A DNA stretch of 64,000 nt from JAJAZB01 sp965249815 (GCA_965249815.1 CBDFMV010000003.1:3844001-3908000), one strand, 5' to 3'. Shown: positions 40,390 to 49,723, counted from the first letter of the stretch. Numbers and translations are program-made. Notes: generated by a model not told the origin, from the letters alone.

Positions 40390-43257
40390 ATGAAAACACG
40401 CTTTATCAAATCACTCGCCCTGAGCACGTTGCTGCTCACGGCGCTGGTCGTGCCAGGGTTGACCCAGAACGCATTGACCGGCACCGTCCGCGATGCCACC
40501 GGGCCGCTCACGGGTGTCAACGTGATCGTCAAAGGCACGACCACCGGCACCGTCACCGACCGCGACGGGCGCTACAGCCTCGCCCTCACCCGGCCACGTC
40601 CGCTGACGGTCGTGTTCAGCTACGTCGGCTACCAGCGCCTCGAACGCGAGGCGACCGATGTCACGACCACCCTCGACGTGACGCTCAGCGAGCAGGCGAT
40701 TCTCGGCGACGAAATCGTCGTGTCGGCCAGCCGCGTGGCCGAAAGCATCACCAAAGCCGCCGTGACGGTCGAGAAACTCGGCCCCCGGCAATTCCAGCAA
40801 TCGCCCGCCGCCAGTCCGTTCGACGCGCTCCAAAACGTGAAGGGCGTGGATTTGCTCACCCAGAGCCTGACCTTCAAATCGGTGAACCTGCGCGGTTTCG
40901 GGGCCAACAACAACAACCGCTTCCTGCAACTCACCGACGGCATGGACAACCGCTCGCCGGGCCTCGGCTTCGGCTTCGGCAACGTGGCGGGCGTCAGCGA
41001 CCTCGACGTGGAGAGCATCGAACTCATCCCCGGCGCGTCGTCGGCGTTGTACGGGCCGGACGCGTTGCAGGGGTTGATGCTGACGAATTCCAAAAACCCG
41101 TTCGACTACCAGGGGCTGAGCGCGCAGGCGAAAGTGGGCGCGAACAATTTCGGAAAAAGCGGCTTCGGGCCGAAACTCTACACCGACTTTGCCGTGCGCT
41201 ACGCGAAAGCCTTCGGGCGGTTTGCGTTCAAAGTCAACTTCCAGACGCTCAACGGCACCGATTTCATCGCTGACAACACCAACGACCGCTCGACCAACGC
41301 CCGCTCGAACTTCTGGGCCACCAACCCCGACCGGGGCGGCGTGGCAACGGGCGTGGGCTACGTGCCCAACAACGACCCGAACACCAACTTCGAATACGAC
41401 GGCGTCAATAGTTACGGTGACGACATCAACGCGGGCGGGGCGTTCCGGTTTCCGGCCAATTTCAGCAACCCGGCCCTGGCGGGTAAACTCGTGAGTCGCA
41501 CTGGCTACACCGAACTCGACGTGCTGGGTAACAACGGCAAGGTGAAAAACAACCGCGCGAACGTGTCGCTGCACTACAAACTGACGGAGAAAATTCAGGC
41601 GTCGCTCGGCTGGTACTACGGCAGCGGCAACCTCATCCGCACTGCGGGGTTCCGCGAGTACATCCCGGATTACCAGCGCCACCAGTTCAAGGCCGAAATT
41701 CGGGGCGACAACTTTTTCGTCCGGGCCTACACCACCCAGCAGCGCGCCGAAGGCTACAACATCGGCCAGACCGCCGCCGCCATCAATAATTCCTGGAAGC
41801 CGCTGGCGACCTGGGCCGCGGATTTTGCCACGGCATTCACGGCCAACGGGGGCAACATCGGCGCGGCCCGCACCACCGCCGACGGGGGGCGTTTCCTGCC
41901 CGGCTCGGCACCGTTCAACCAAATCAAGGACGCTTATGCCAACACGTTCAACACCGACTTCATCCCCGGTTCCGCGACGGTGAAGGGGCTGCGGTACAAA
42001 GACAACACGCAGCTTTGGCACTACGAAGGCATGTACAATTTCACGAAACACGTCCGGGTCGTGGAACTCCTGGCCGGGGCCAGCCTGCGGCGGTACATCC
42101 TCAACACGGGCGGCACGGCGGTGACGCTCAAACCCGACGGTTCGGAGTACACCATCAACGAATACGGGGCTTACGCCCAGGTAGCCAAAGAGTTGCGGCT
42201 GGGTAGTCTGGTGACGCTGAAACCGACCGTCGCCATTCGCTACGACAAAAACCAGTACTTCAACGGCGGGTTTACGCCCCGGGCGTCGGGCGTGCTGAGC
42301 GTCGGGCCGCACAATTTCCGCGGGTCGTGGCAATCGGCGTTTCGGAATCCCTCGCCGGGGCAGTTGTTTGCCGTGCCACCCGCTGGGAAGGGCGGTGACG
42401 TGGGCGGTAGCCGCCTCGCCGCCGAAACGGCGGGGTTGTTCACCAACCCGGCCTACCTCAACTCCGACGTGAACGACTACGTGGCCGGGAAACTCACCGC
42501 CGACCAACTCCGCACCAAAGCCTACGACCCGTCGAATTTCACGACCGAGAAAATCAAAACCTGGGAAGTGGGTTACAAATCGTTGCTGGCCAACAAGTTG
42601 TTTATCGACGCGTTTCTGTACCAAAGCAAGTACAGCGACTTCATCGCCGCGCAGAGTTTTTACCAACCCAACGGCGGACAAATCACCGATTTCAACGCCA
42701 ACGCCTACCGGACGTTGCAGGTCAACTTCAACAACTTCAATGAAATTTTTGTGAACGGCTGGGGCCTGGGCCTCGATTACGCCTTCCCGAAGGGCTTCAC
42801 GCTGAGCGGCAACTACGCCCGGCAGGTGGGCACCATCACCCTCCGCGACGCGCAGGGCAACGTGCGTAAAAACCGGGCGGGCGACGAAGTCATCAAGCGC
42901 AAAATGAGCGACCCCGACGTGGCGCAACTGGGCCGGAACTTCTTCATTTCGCCCGAAAACCGCTACAACCTCACGCTGGCCAACCCCAAACTCACGAGCA
43001 AACTCGGCTTCGCCCTGACCTACCGCTGGACGGACAAAATGTGGGTGGAACAGGGCACCACGCAGGGCGACGTGTGGCTGCCGTCGTGGACGAGCCTCGA
43101 CGCGCAGGTGTCGCTGAAACTGCCCATCATCAAATCCATTCTGAAAGTCGGCGGCACCAACCTCCTCAACCAGTACTACGCCCAGGGCTACGGCCTGGCG
43201 CGCATCGGCGGCTTGTATTACGTGAGTTTGACGTTCGATGAGTTGGGAAGGCTTTAA
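40390..43257 (+). CDS. TonB-dependent outer-membrane receptor with CarboxypepD-reg-like N-domain
   Basis: The 955-residue protein has a signal peptide (1-25) and a CarboxypepD_reg-like domain (about 28-100: LTGTVRDATGPLTGVNVIVK ... TVTDRDGRYSL). A plug domain follows (about 115-240: GDEIVVSASRVAESITKAAV, VNLRGFGANNNNRFLQLTDG, IELIPGASSALYGPDAL) and then a long 22-strand barrel. It is not a SusC with a SusD partner; none is adjacent. The following GH13 enzyme and the convergent sodium symporter suggest, but do not prove, an alpha-glucoside substrate. The start at 40390 opens the signal peptide. Confidence 0.92.
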   Translation: MKTRFIKSLALSTLLLTALVVPGLTQNALTGTVRDATGPLTGVNVIVKGTTTGTVTDRDGRYSLALTRPRPLTVVFSYVGYQRLEREATDVTTTLDVTLSEQAILGDEIVVSASRVAESITKAAVTVEKLGPRQFQQSPAASPFDALQNVKGVDLLTQSLTFKSVNLRGFGANNNNRFLQLTDGMDNRSPGLGFGFGNVAGVSDLDVESIELIPGASSALYGPDALQGLMLTNSKNPFDYQGLSAQAKVGANNFGKSGFGPKLYTDFAVRYAKAFGRFAFKVNFQTLNGTDFIADNTNDRSTNARSNFWATNPDRGGVATGVGYVPNNDPNTNFEYDGVNSYGDDINAGGAFRFPANFSNPALAGKLVSRTGYTELDVLGNNGKVKNNRANVSLHYKLTEKIQASLGWYYGSGNLIRTAGFREYIPDYQRHQFKAEIRGDNFFVRAYTTQQRAEGYNIGQTAAAINNSWKPLATWAADFATAFTANGGNIGAARTTADGGRFLPGSAPFNQIKDAYANTFNTDFIPGSATVKGLRYKDNTQLWHYEGMYNFTKHVRVVELLAGASLRRYILNTGGTAVTLKPDGSEYTINEYGAYAQVAKELRLGSLVTLKPTVAIRYDKNQYFNGGFTPRASGVLSVGPHNFRGSWQSAFRNPSPGQLFAVPPAGKGGDVGGSRLAAETAGLFTNPAYLNSDVNDYVAGKLTADQLRTKAYDPSNFTTEKIKTWEVGYKSLLANKLFIDAFLYQSKYSDFIAAQSFYQPNGGQITDFNANAYRTLQVNFNNFNEIFVNGWGLGLDYAFPKGFTLSGNYARQVGTITLRDAQGNVRKNRAGDEVIKRKMSDPDVAQLGRNFFISPENRYNLTLANPKLTSKLGFALTYRWTDKMWVEQGTTQGDVWLPSWTSLDAQVSLKLPIIKSILKVGGTNLLNQYYAQGYGLARIGGLYYVSLTFDELGRL

Positions 43258-43261
43258 TTTT

Positions 43262-43334
43262 GAATGAAAGAAGGAGCGAATGAATGAATAGAAAAACTGC
43301 CTTTCTATTCATTCATTCGCTCCTTCTTTCATTC
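43262..43334. repeat. perfect inverted repeat, 33-bp arms, 7-nt loop
   Basis: Bases 43262-43294 are the exact inverse complement of 43302-43334 around aactgcc. The arms are built of gaatgaa-like words. It begins 4 bp after the receptor stop and ends 19 bp before the GH13 ATG, between two genes on the same strand. Confidence 0.93.
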
Positions 43335-43353
43335 ACTCATTCCTTCATTGATC

Positions 43354-44979
43354 ATGTGGCAAAAAGAAGCCATCATCTACCAAATCTACCCGCGCAGTTT
43401 CCAGGATTCCGACGGCGACGGCGTGGGCGATTTGCGCGGCATCATTCAGCGCCTCGACTACCTCCGCGACCTCGGCGTGACGGTGCTCTGGCTCTCGCCG
43501 ATTTTCGTTTCACCCAACCGCGACAACGGCTACGACGTTTCGGATTACCGCGCCATCCAGCCACAATTCGGCACGATGCAGGATTTTGACGAACTGCTGA
43601 CCGAAGCGCACCGGCGCGGGCTGAAAATCATTCTCGATTTGGTGGTCAATCACTCGTCCGATCAGCACGAATGGTTTCGCGAAAGCCGAAAATCGAAGGA
43701 TAATCCGTTTCGGGATTTTTACGTCTGGAAACCGGCGAAAAACGGCGGCCCGCCCAACAACTGGCAATCGCTTTTCGGCGGTTCGGCCTGGAAATGGGAC
43801 GCGGCGACGGAGGAGTTTTACCTGCATCTTTTCGTCGAACAACAGCCCGATTTGAATTGGGAAAGTCCCAGGCTCCGTCAGGAAATTTACAACCTGATGC
43901 GCTTCTGGCTCGACAAGGGCGTGGATGGTTTCCGCCTCGACGTCGTGCCGTTTTTCTCCAAAGATCAAACCTTTCCCGATTACCCGCCGGAGAAATTCGC
44001 CGACCTCAGCGCCTACGCCAACGGCCCGCGCATTCACGAGTTTTTGCGGGAAATGCACGCGGAAGTCTGGTCGAAGTACGACAGCCTGAACGTGGGCGAA
44101 GGCGTGGGCGTGAAAGCCGGAGACGCGAACGCGTACGTGGGCGAAAGCCGCCGGGAATTGCAGATGCTCTACCACTTCGACCACGCCGTGCCCCGCGACG
44201 AAGCGCGCTTTCTCGACCCGGCTCCCGAATTTTCGCTGGTGCAGTTGAAAGAACTTACCCGCCGCTGGGACGAGGCCCTCGGCGACGAAGGCTGGCAAAG
44301 CATCTATTTCGGCAACCACGACAACCCCCGGATGCTCAGCCGGTTCGGTGATCCGCTGCGCTTTCCCTACGAATCGGCCACGATGCTCGCTACCGTGCTG
44401 CTCACCCTTCGCGGTACGCCGTCGCTCTACCAGGGCGACGAAATCGGGATGACCAACTGCCCGTTCGACTCGGTCAACGAATTCGACGACGTGCAGGTGC
44501 GCAACGCGTACGACGCGCTCGTTCGGCAGGGTGGGGGCGACGAGGCGCGGTTTCTGGAAGCTGCCAACCGCATCGCCCGCGACCACGCCCGGACGCCGTT
44601 TCGGTGGGACGCCTCGCCGAACGCGGGCTTCACGACGGGAAAACCCTGGCTGAAGGTGGCTCCGAACTACGGATTGGTGAACGCCGCTGCGGAGGAAACT
44701 GCCCCGAAATCCATTCTGAATTTTTACCGAAAACTGATTCAGTTTCGGAAACGAACCCCCGCTTTGGCGCACGGTGCCTACCGCGATGTACGGCCCGACG
44801 ACAACGCCGTGTGGGTTTTTGAGCGGCATTGGCAAAACGAAACCTGGCTGGTTGCCTGTAATTTCACGGGCGAATCGCAGCCGTTTGAGTCGCCGGACGC
44901 GTTGGTGATGGGCAATTACGGAGCGGCCGCGAATGCGTTACGGCCTTTTGAGGCAAGGGTTCATTTTCACGCAAAATAA
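43354..44979 (+). CDS. GH13 alpha-glucosidase / oligo-1,6-glucosidase family
   Basis: The 541-residue cytoplasmic-looking enzyme (no signal peptide) has the GH13 regions: LDLVVNH (region I), DGFRLDVV with nucleophile Asp196, NVGEG with acid/base Glu249, and FGNHDNPR with Asp323. A QPDLNW segment typical of the oligo-1,6-glucosidase/alpha-glucosidase subfamily is also present. It should hydrolyse maltose, isomaltose or related short alpha-glucosides. The ATG at 43354 was chosen; a TTG two codons upstream is in frame. Its last 13 bp overlap the end of the convergent symporter gene. Confidence 0.93.
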   Translation: MWQKEAIIYQIYPRSFQDSDGDGVGDLRGIIQRLDYLRDLGVTVLWLSPIFVSPNRDNGYDVSDYRAIQPQFGTMQDFDELLTEAHRRGLKIILDLVVNHSSDQHEWFRESRKSKDNPFRDFYVWKPAKNGGPPNNWQSLFGGSAWKWDAATEEFYLHLFVEQQPDLNWESPRLRQEIYNLMRFWLDKGVDGFRLDVVPFFSKDQTFPDYPPEKFADLSAYANGPRIHEFLREMHAEVWSKYDSLNVGEGVGVKAGDANAYVGESRRELQMLYHFDHAVPRDEARFLDPAPEFSLVQLKELTRRWDEALGDEGWQSIYFGNHDNPRMLSRFGDPLRFPYESATMLATVLLTLRGTPSLYQGDEIGMTNCPFDSVNEFDDVQVRNAYDALVRQGGGDEARFLEAANRIARDHARTPFRWDASPNAGFTTGKPWLKVAPNYGLVNAAAEETAPKSILNFYRKLIQFRKRTPALAHGAYRDVRPDDNAVWVFERHWQNETWLVACNFTGESQPFESPDALVMGNYGAAANALRPFEARVHFHAK

Positions 44980-46763
44980 TACAGAATGTACACCGTCGCC
45001 GCGCTGAGGATGGCGGCCAGAAAGACATCTGACGTGGGATAGCGTTCGGTGGCCCCGCTCCGGCGGTAGCCCCATTGAAACAGCGCCAGCGTGAGCACTG
45101 CCCCAACCAACGCCGCCGTTTTCACATCCCAGGTTCCACTCCAGACCACGCCCAACACCGCCGCCTGAGCGAGCAGAAACAGCCCGAACCAGCGCAGCAT
45201 CCGCCCGACGGGCAGGCTGAAATCCGCTGTTTTGTTGACGGATTCTTTCCAAAGCAGACTCAGCCCGACTTGCAGCAATGTGCACAGGACCGTCGTGAGC
45301 AACACCCGGTGGAGAAAGTTGAGTTTTGCCCCGAACACTGACTGCACGGCGGGCATCGGGCCGAGAAACGAGTTGTAAATCCATTCCGAAGCCAGCCCGA
45401 ACAGCGGGGCGGCGAGCATCGTCAGCAGGGCCGCTTTCGGGTGCGATTTTCCCCACAAAATCCCCACAAAAAACGCCACCACGATGCCGGGTTTGATGTA
45501 CGAGGTCTGGCGCGACAGGTCCAGGAAAAAGTTGCCGGAAGAATCGGGGTTGAAGGTGGTGTAGGCCAGTCCCACCGCCAGCGCGCAGAGCACCACGATG
45601 GCGGCTTTTCCGAAAAAAACGACCTGCTTTTCGCTGGCGTTGGGGCGCAGGTATTTCTGGTACACGTCCACCGACACGAGCGTCGTGACGGAGTTCATCA
45701 TCGAGTAAATCGCCGAAAAAATGGCCGACACCAAACCAGCCAGAATCAGCCCAATCAGGCCGTAGCCCGCCGGGACGACGAGTTGCATCAACCGCAGAAA
45801 CGCGTCGTCGGACTTCACCGCCGACTCGCCGAAGCGGGCTTTGAACAGGTACGCCGCCGCCACGCCCGCGCCGATGGAGAAAAACGGGATGGTCAGTTTC
45901 AGAAAGCCCGCCACCAGCACGCCCACCTTCGCGTCGCGGTCGGAGGCAGCAGCCAGCACGCGCTGCACCTGGTACTGGTTGGTGGTCCAGTAAAAACAGT
46001 GGAGAATCATCAGGCCCGTCAGCGCGCCGCTCCAGGGCAGGTCCGGGTGATTCGCCGGCAGGTACAGGTGCATTTTCTGCGCCTCCCGTGCAGCCGTGGC
46101 GTCGAGACGAAGCAGGCCGGAAAAGCCCCCGATTTCGGGTTGGGCGTAGGTGAGCAGCGCCACGAGCACGGCGGCGAAAATCATCAGCACCGTCTGGATG
46201 TTGTCGGCGATGACGACCGATTCCATGCCGCCCAAAACGGTGAAAATGCAGGTGACGACGGCGATGAGCAAAATTCCCTGCAAATAGCTGATTTCCAGAA
46301 AACTATTCTGAAACAGCAACATCAATTGCCGGCTGCCAATGTAGAAAAACGCAACAAGTTGGATGAGGATAAACAGGATGTTGAGCACCGCGTAGGCCAG
46401 CCGGGCGCGGTCGTCGTAGCGGTGGGCGAGGTACTGCGAAAGCGTGAACACCTCGCGCCGCCGGTACACGGGCACGAACACGTAGGCCAGAATCAGAATC
46501 GGCAAAATCGCCAGCACTTCGTAGTGGCTCTGCGCGAAACCAATCGTGTAGCCCACGCCGAGCATGCCGATGAGCTGCGCCGCCGACACGTTGGTGCCGT
46601 AAATGCTCCCCGCCACCGACCACCACCGCAGCGAACGCCCGGCCATGAAGTAGTCGGCCTCGGTGGATTTTCGCCGCAGCCCGGCCCACAGGCTGGCCCC
46701 GGTCAGAAAGAGCATCAGGCCGACGAGGACGGCAATTTCAAACGCGGGCAGTTGGGAGAGCAT
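44967..46763 (-). CDS. sodium/solute symporter (SSS family, SGLT-like)
   Basis: The 598-residue protein has about 14 hydrophobic segments and SSS signatures: ADYFMAGRSLRWWSVAGSIYGTNVSAAQ near the N-terminus, GGMESVVIADNIQTVLM, YWTTNQYQVQRVLAA and ISAIYSMMNSVTTLVSVD-like text (AIYSMMNSVTTLVSVDVYQ). This SGLT-like branch imports sugars or polyols with Na+. The start at 46763 (MLSQLPAFEIAVLVGL) follows the usual layout. It converges on the GH13 gene with a 13-bp overlap of coding ends, and sugar uptake coupled to that enzyme is a reasonable inference. Confidence 0.92.
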   Translation of the reverse strand: MLSQLPAFEIAVLVGLMLFLTGASLWAGLRRKSTEADYFMAGRSLRWWSVAGSIYGTNVSAAQLIGMLGVGYTIGFAQSHYEVLAILPILILAYVFVPVYRRREVFTLSQYLAHRYDDRARLAYAVLNILFILIQLVAFFYIGSRQLMLLFQNSFLEISYLQGILLIAVVTCIFTVLGGMESVVIADNIQTVLMIFAAVLVALLTYAQPEIGGFSGLLRLDATAAREAQKMHLYLPANHPDLPWSGALTGLMILHCFYWTTNQYQVQRVLAAASDRDAKVGVLVAGFLKLTIPFFSIGAGVAAAYLFKARFGESAVKSDDAFLRLMQLVVPAGYGLIGLILAGLVSAIFSAIYSMMNSVTTLVSVDVYQKYLRPNASEKQVVFFGKAAIVVLCALAVGLAYTTFNPDSSGNFFLDLSRQTSYIKPGIVVAFFVGILWGKSHPKAALLTMLAAPLFGLASEWIYNSFLGPMPAVQSVFGAKLNFLHRVLLTTVLCTLLQVGLSLLWKESVNKTADFSLPVGRMLRWFGLFLLAQAAVLGVVWSGTWDVKTAALVGAVLTLALFQWGYRRSGATERYPTSDVFLAAILSAATVYILYYFA

Positions 46764-46865
46764 TACGGGGTGGGTTGGCGAGTACAACAGGAATATATTG
46801 ATAATTTCAGCATTGATAGTTAATTTGCCACTACATAAGCAAACCCTTAACTTATTCTACAAAGA

Positions 46866-47714
46866 ATGGACCCAACACTTCTTGCGGCTATCATTGGTGC
46901 AGTAGCCACTTTTTTAGCTGCTTTTCTCTCTCCTTATTTTGGGCACATGATTGAAAAGAGAAAGAAGGCAAAGCAGGTAGCTAAGGCTTTAGTACCGAAC
47001 AAATCTAATCGTAAAATTGTAACGGATGGCAAACCTTCAAAGCGCTTATCTATTGCGAAATTTGAGGAGGTTGTACGGTGGGGTTGGGATGGTGAAATAT
47101 TAATGAAACAAATATTTAATTTAGATTATGCAAATTTCTCTAATTTGAACCAAGAAAGAGAAGGGTCAATAAATCAATGGGCAGAAATATTTATGAATTA
47201 CCCTAAAATATGGAGTATTTTAATTGCACCTCCAAATAAAGTGATTGGGTACTGGTGTTTTTTACCATTAAAGAAAGAATACTTTCAAAAAGCGCAAGAA
47301 GGCACTTTGCAAGACAGCCATATTGAAAATTATATGTTTGATGACATTGATTTACCCGGTACATATAACTTGTACTTCGATACAATATGTATCGAAACTG
47401 AGTACAGACGTATTGGATTTAGACTTCTTTGGGATGCTTTTATTTTGGAAATTAGTGATCTAGCTAAGAATTCAGTATTCTTTGAGGAAATATGCGTGAA
47501 TGCATACACCTCTAAAGGCATAGGGCTATGTGTTAGCGCTGGTTTAAGGAGAATAGGAAATCATCATGATCATGGCGAAATATTTTGTGGTAAAATGAGT
47601 GAGATAATTTTAGGGAATTTATTTCAAAACTATCCCACATTAGTGAAACTCTACCAACGAAAAGGCAAAAGTGTACAGCGAAAACCGGGTAAACTTTCTC
47701 TATATTCCTACTAA
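46866..47714 (+). CDS. AT-rich hypothetical with N-terminal helix and GNAT-like acetyltransferase domain
   Basis: The 282-residue protein starts with a hydrophobic helix (LLAAIIGAVATFLAAFLSPYFG, 5-26) and a Lys-rich stretch. From about residue 110 a GNAT-like pattern follows: KIWSILIAPPNKVIGYWCFLPL, GTYNLYFDTICIETEYRRIGFRLLWDAF and EEICVNAYTSKGIGLCVSAGLRRI. The acetyl-CoA loop (usually Q/RxxGxG/A) appears as YRRIGFRLL, so activity is uncertain. It has about one third G+C by eye and AT-ending codons, unlike both neighbours, indicating transfer. The membrane-tethered GNAT layout is not one I recognise from a named system. Confidence 0.65.
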   Translation: MDPTLLAAIIGAVATFLAAFLSPYFGHMIEKRKKAKQVAKALVPNKSNRKIVTDGKPSKRLSIAKFEEVVRWGWDGEILMKQIFNLDYANFSNLNQEREGSINQWAEIFMNYPKIWSILIAPPNKVIGYWCFLPLKKEYFQKAQEGTLQDSHIENYMFDDIDLPGTYNLYFDTICIETEYRRIGFRLLWDAFILEISDLAKNSVFFEEICVNAYTSKGIGLCVSAGLRRIGNHHDHGEIFCGKMSEIILGNLFQNYPTLVKLYQRKGKSVQRKPGKLSLYSY

Positions 47715-47724
47715 ATGAATTGAC

Positions 47725-48429
47725 TCAATATTCCTGGCTCAGCGGGTGAATCATCAGTTCGTCGACCACGACGTGCGCCGGGGCCGAGAGGATGTAGTGA
47801 ATCGAGTCGGCCATGTTTTCGGGCGTGAGCCAGTCGGCGTGGTGCGGGTCGCCCTGGGGGCGGGCGTGGAAGTGCGTGTCCACCAGACCGGAATACACCA
47901 CCGATACCTTAATTTTGTGCGGGCGGACTTCCTTGCGCAGCGCCATTGAAAACGCATCCTGGGCGTATTTGGACGAGCAATACAGCGACCCGCCGTCGAA
48001 AACCCGCTTCGCCACGTCGGAAGCGACGTTGACAATGTGCCCGCCGCCTGCCGCTTTCATCGCCTTCACGGCCTCACGGCTGAACAGAAACGTGCCCTTC
48101 ACGTTGGTGGCGTACACGGAATCCCACCCGGCGACGGTCAGGTTTTCGGCCTGGCCAAAAATACCAAACCCGGCGTTGTTGACCACGGCGTCGAGTTGAC
48201 CAAAAGCGGCGACGGTTTCCGAAACGGCCCGGATGGCGAGGGATTCGTCGGACACGTTACCCACGAAAAGCAGGGCCTGGCCGCCCGCGGCCTGTACTTC
48301 CGTTTTCAACGAATCGAGTTCCGGCTGGCTGCGGGCGACGAGCGCGAGGTTGTGGCCTTCGGCGGCGAGTTTCAGGGCCAACGCCCGGCCAATGCCTTTG
48401 GACGCGCCGGTGATGAGGATGGTTTTCAT
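47725..48429 (-). CDS. short-chain dehydrogenase/reductase (SDR)
   Basis: The 234-residue enzyme begins MKTILITGASKGIGRALAL (classical TGxxxGxG cofactor site). It has VVNNAGFGIFG and an active site of Ser (NVASDVAKR) with YCSSK (Tyr and Lys four apart). SGLVDTHFH and the proline-rich end are typical of 3-ketoacyl-ACP-reductase-like SDRs of unknown substrate. The frame continues to 48504, but that part is translated from an inverted repeat, so 48429 is the likely start. Confidence 0.9.
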   Translation of the reverse strand: MKTILITGASKGIGRALALKLAAEGHNLALVARSQPELDSLKTEVQAAGGQALLFVGNVSDESLAIRAVSETVAAFGQLDAVVNNAGFGIFGQAENLTVAGWDSVYATNVKGTFLFSREAVKAMKAAGGGHIVNVASDVAKRVFDGGSLYCSSKYAQDAFSMALRKEVRPHKIKVSVVYSGLVDTHFHARPQGDPHHADWLTPENMADSIHYILSAPAHVVVDELMIHPLSQEY

Positions 48430-48451
48430 TTTTTCAATGATTGAATGAGTG

Positions 48452-48521
48452 AATGAAAGAATGAGCCGATGAGGAGTGGATGAAATGCCTTTCAATTCAT
48501 TCATCCACTCATTCTTTCATT
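48452..48521. repeat. word-repeat inverted element holding the stop codon of the LLM gene
   Basis: aatgaaagaatgag (48452-48465) pairs exactly with ctcattctttcatt (48508-48521). Inside, gagtggatga and tcatccactc words allow an alternative pairing. The gaatgaa words resemble those of the element at 43262. The stop codon of the reverse-strand LLM gene (48517-48519) lies inside the right arm. Confidence 0.8.
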
Positions 48522-49686
48522 TTAATTCCGCCGTTGTGAGTGGCGTGACGGGTTCTTCATCGGGCGTGCGACCTTGCAGGACGGAGAGTTTAACGTTCGG
48601 CAATTTGGGCAACACGTACCGGGCGAAGAGTTCACATTCGTCCTTAAGCGGATAGCCCGACAAAATGAACGAGCGGATGCCCATGTCAAGGTAGCGGTTG
48701 AGTTTTTCGAGTACCTGGTCCGGGTCGCCGACGATGGCGGCCCCGGCCCCCGACCGCGCCCGCCCGATGCCGCCCCAGAGGTGCGGTTCGAGGTAATCGT
48801 CGTTGGTGGCAGCGGCTTCGCGCAACGCGTTTTGCCGCAGCACCCCGGCGGAGTTGGCGTCCTGGGTGCGGGCTTTGAGTTCCTGGCCACGGGTTGAGTC
48901 CAGTTTTGAAAGCAACCGCCACGCCCAGGCCCGCGCTTCGGCCTCGGTTTCGCGCACGATGACGTGCGCCCGAAAACCAAAATCAATTACGCGCCCGTGC
49001 TTCGCCGCCCGCGCCGTCATGGTCTGCATGGTTTCGTAAATCGCCTCCTCCGGTTCGGGCCACATCAGAAACACGTCGCAGTATTTCGCGCAAACTTCCT
49101 GCGAACCCGGCGCGATGCCGCCGAAGTAAAGCAGCGGTCCGCCGTGCTGCTGGTAGGGTTTCACCGGGTCGGCGGGGAGGTCGAAGTCGTAAAGCTCGCC
49201 CTTGAACTGAATGCGCTCCTGCGTCCAGGCTTGCTGCAAAATCTCGATGACTTCCGAACACCGCTGGTAACGCAACTCCGGACTTTCTTTCAACCCCGGC
49301 AGTTCGGAATTGATGATGTTGACCGTCAGACGGCCTTTCAGCAGGTGGTCGAGGGTGGTCAGGTGCCGGGCCAGCATCGGCGGGTGGATTTCGCCCGTCC
49401 GGATTGCCGTCAGCAGGCTGATGTTGCGCGTTTGGGGCGCGACGGCGGCGGCAAACGGCAGCACTTCCTGCCCCACGACGTAGCTGGTCGGCAGCAGGAT
49501 GTTCTCAAACCCCAGCCGGTCGGCGGTCATCAAAATGTCGCGGCAGTGGGCGAAGTTGCTCCGGCGGGCGGGGTCGAGGTGGCCCAGAAACTCGGTGTCG
49601 CCGCCGCAGAGGTCGTCGAACCACGCCACTTCGCAAACGCGTTCGGGCGTGCGGATGGTGACGGGCAGAACAGGTTGGGAAAGCAT
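48517..49686 (-). CDS. LLM-class flavin-dependent oxidoreductase, alkanesulfonate monooxygenase-like
   Basis: The 389-residue protein fits the SsuD-type luciferase-like fold: FAHCRDILMTADRLGFENILLPTSY, LLTAIRTGEIHPPMLARHL, GRLTVNIINSELPG, LYFGGIAPGSQEVCAKYCDV and a C-terminal SFILSGYPLKDECELFARYV. SsuD uses reduced FMN and oxygen to release sulfite from alkanesulfonates. No flavin reductase or sulfonate transporter is in the window, so the substrate is open. Its stop codon lies in an inverted repeat. An exact -7 box lies 37 bp upstream. Confidence 0.88.
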   Translation of the reverse strand: MLSQPVLPVTIRTPERVCEVAWFDDLCGGDTEFLGHLDPARRSNFAHCRDILMTADRLGFENILLPTSYVVGQEVLPFAAAVAPQTRNISLLTAIRTGEIHPPMLARHLTTLDHLLKGRLTVNIINSELPGLKESPELRYQRCSEVIEILQQAWTQERIQFKGELYDFDLPADPVKPYQQHGGPLLYFGGIAPGSQEVCAKYCDVFLMWPEPEEAIYETMQTMTARAAKHGRVIDFGFRAHVIVRETEAEARAWAWRLLSKLDSTRGQELKARTQDANSAGVLRQNALREAAATNDDYLEPHLWGGIGRARSGAGAAIVGDPDQVLEKLNRYLDMGIRSFILSGYPLKDECELFARYVLPKLPNVKLSVLQGRTPDEEPVTPLTTAELK

Positions 49687-49723
49687 TTTTGGGCACTACC
49701 CGCCGGAATGGCGGCGGGGGCGA

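Noticed and set aside
40411..42927. 838-codon reverse-strand frame across the TonB-dependent receptor
   Set aside because: Shadow of the receptor gene caused by codon bias; no signal peptide or family motif.
38619..47714. A defence island made of the DCL and GNAT-like genes
   Set aside because: They are about 7.5 kb apart with ordinary transport and sugar genes between, and no known defence components are present; each is reported only as a single acquired gene.
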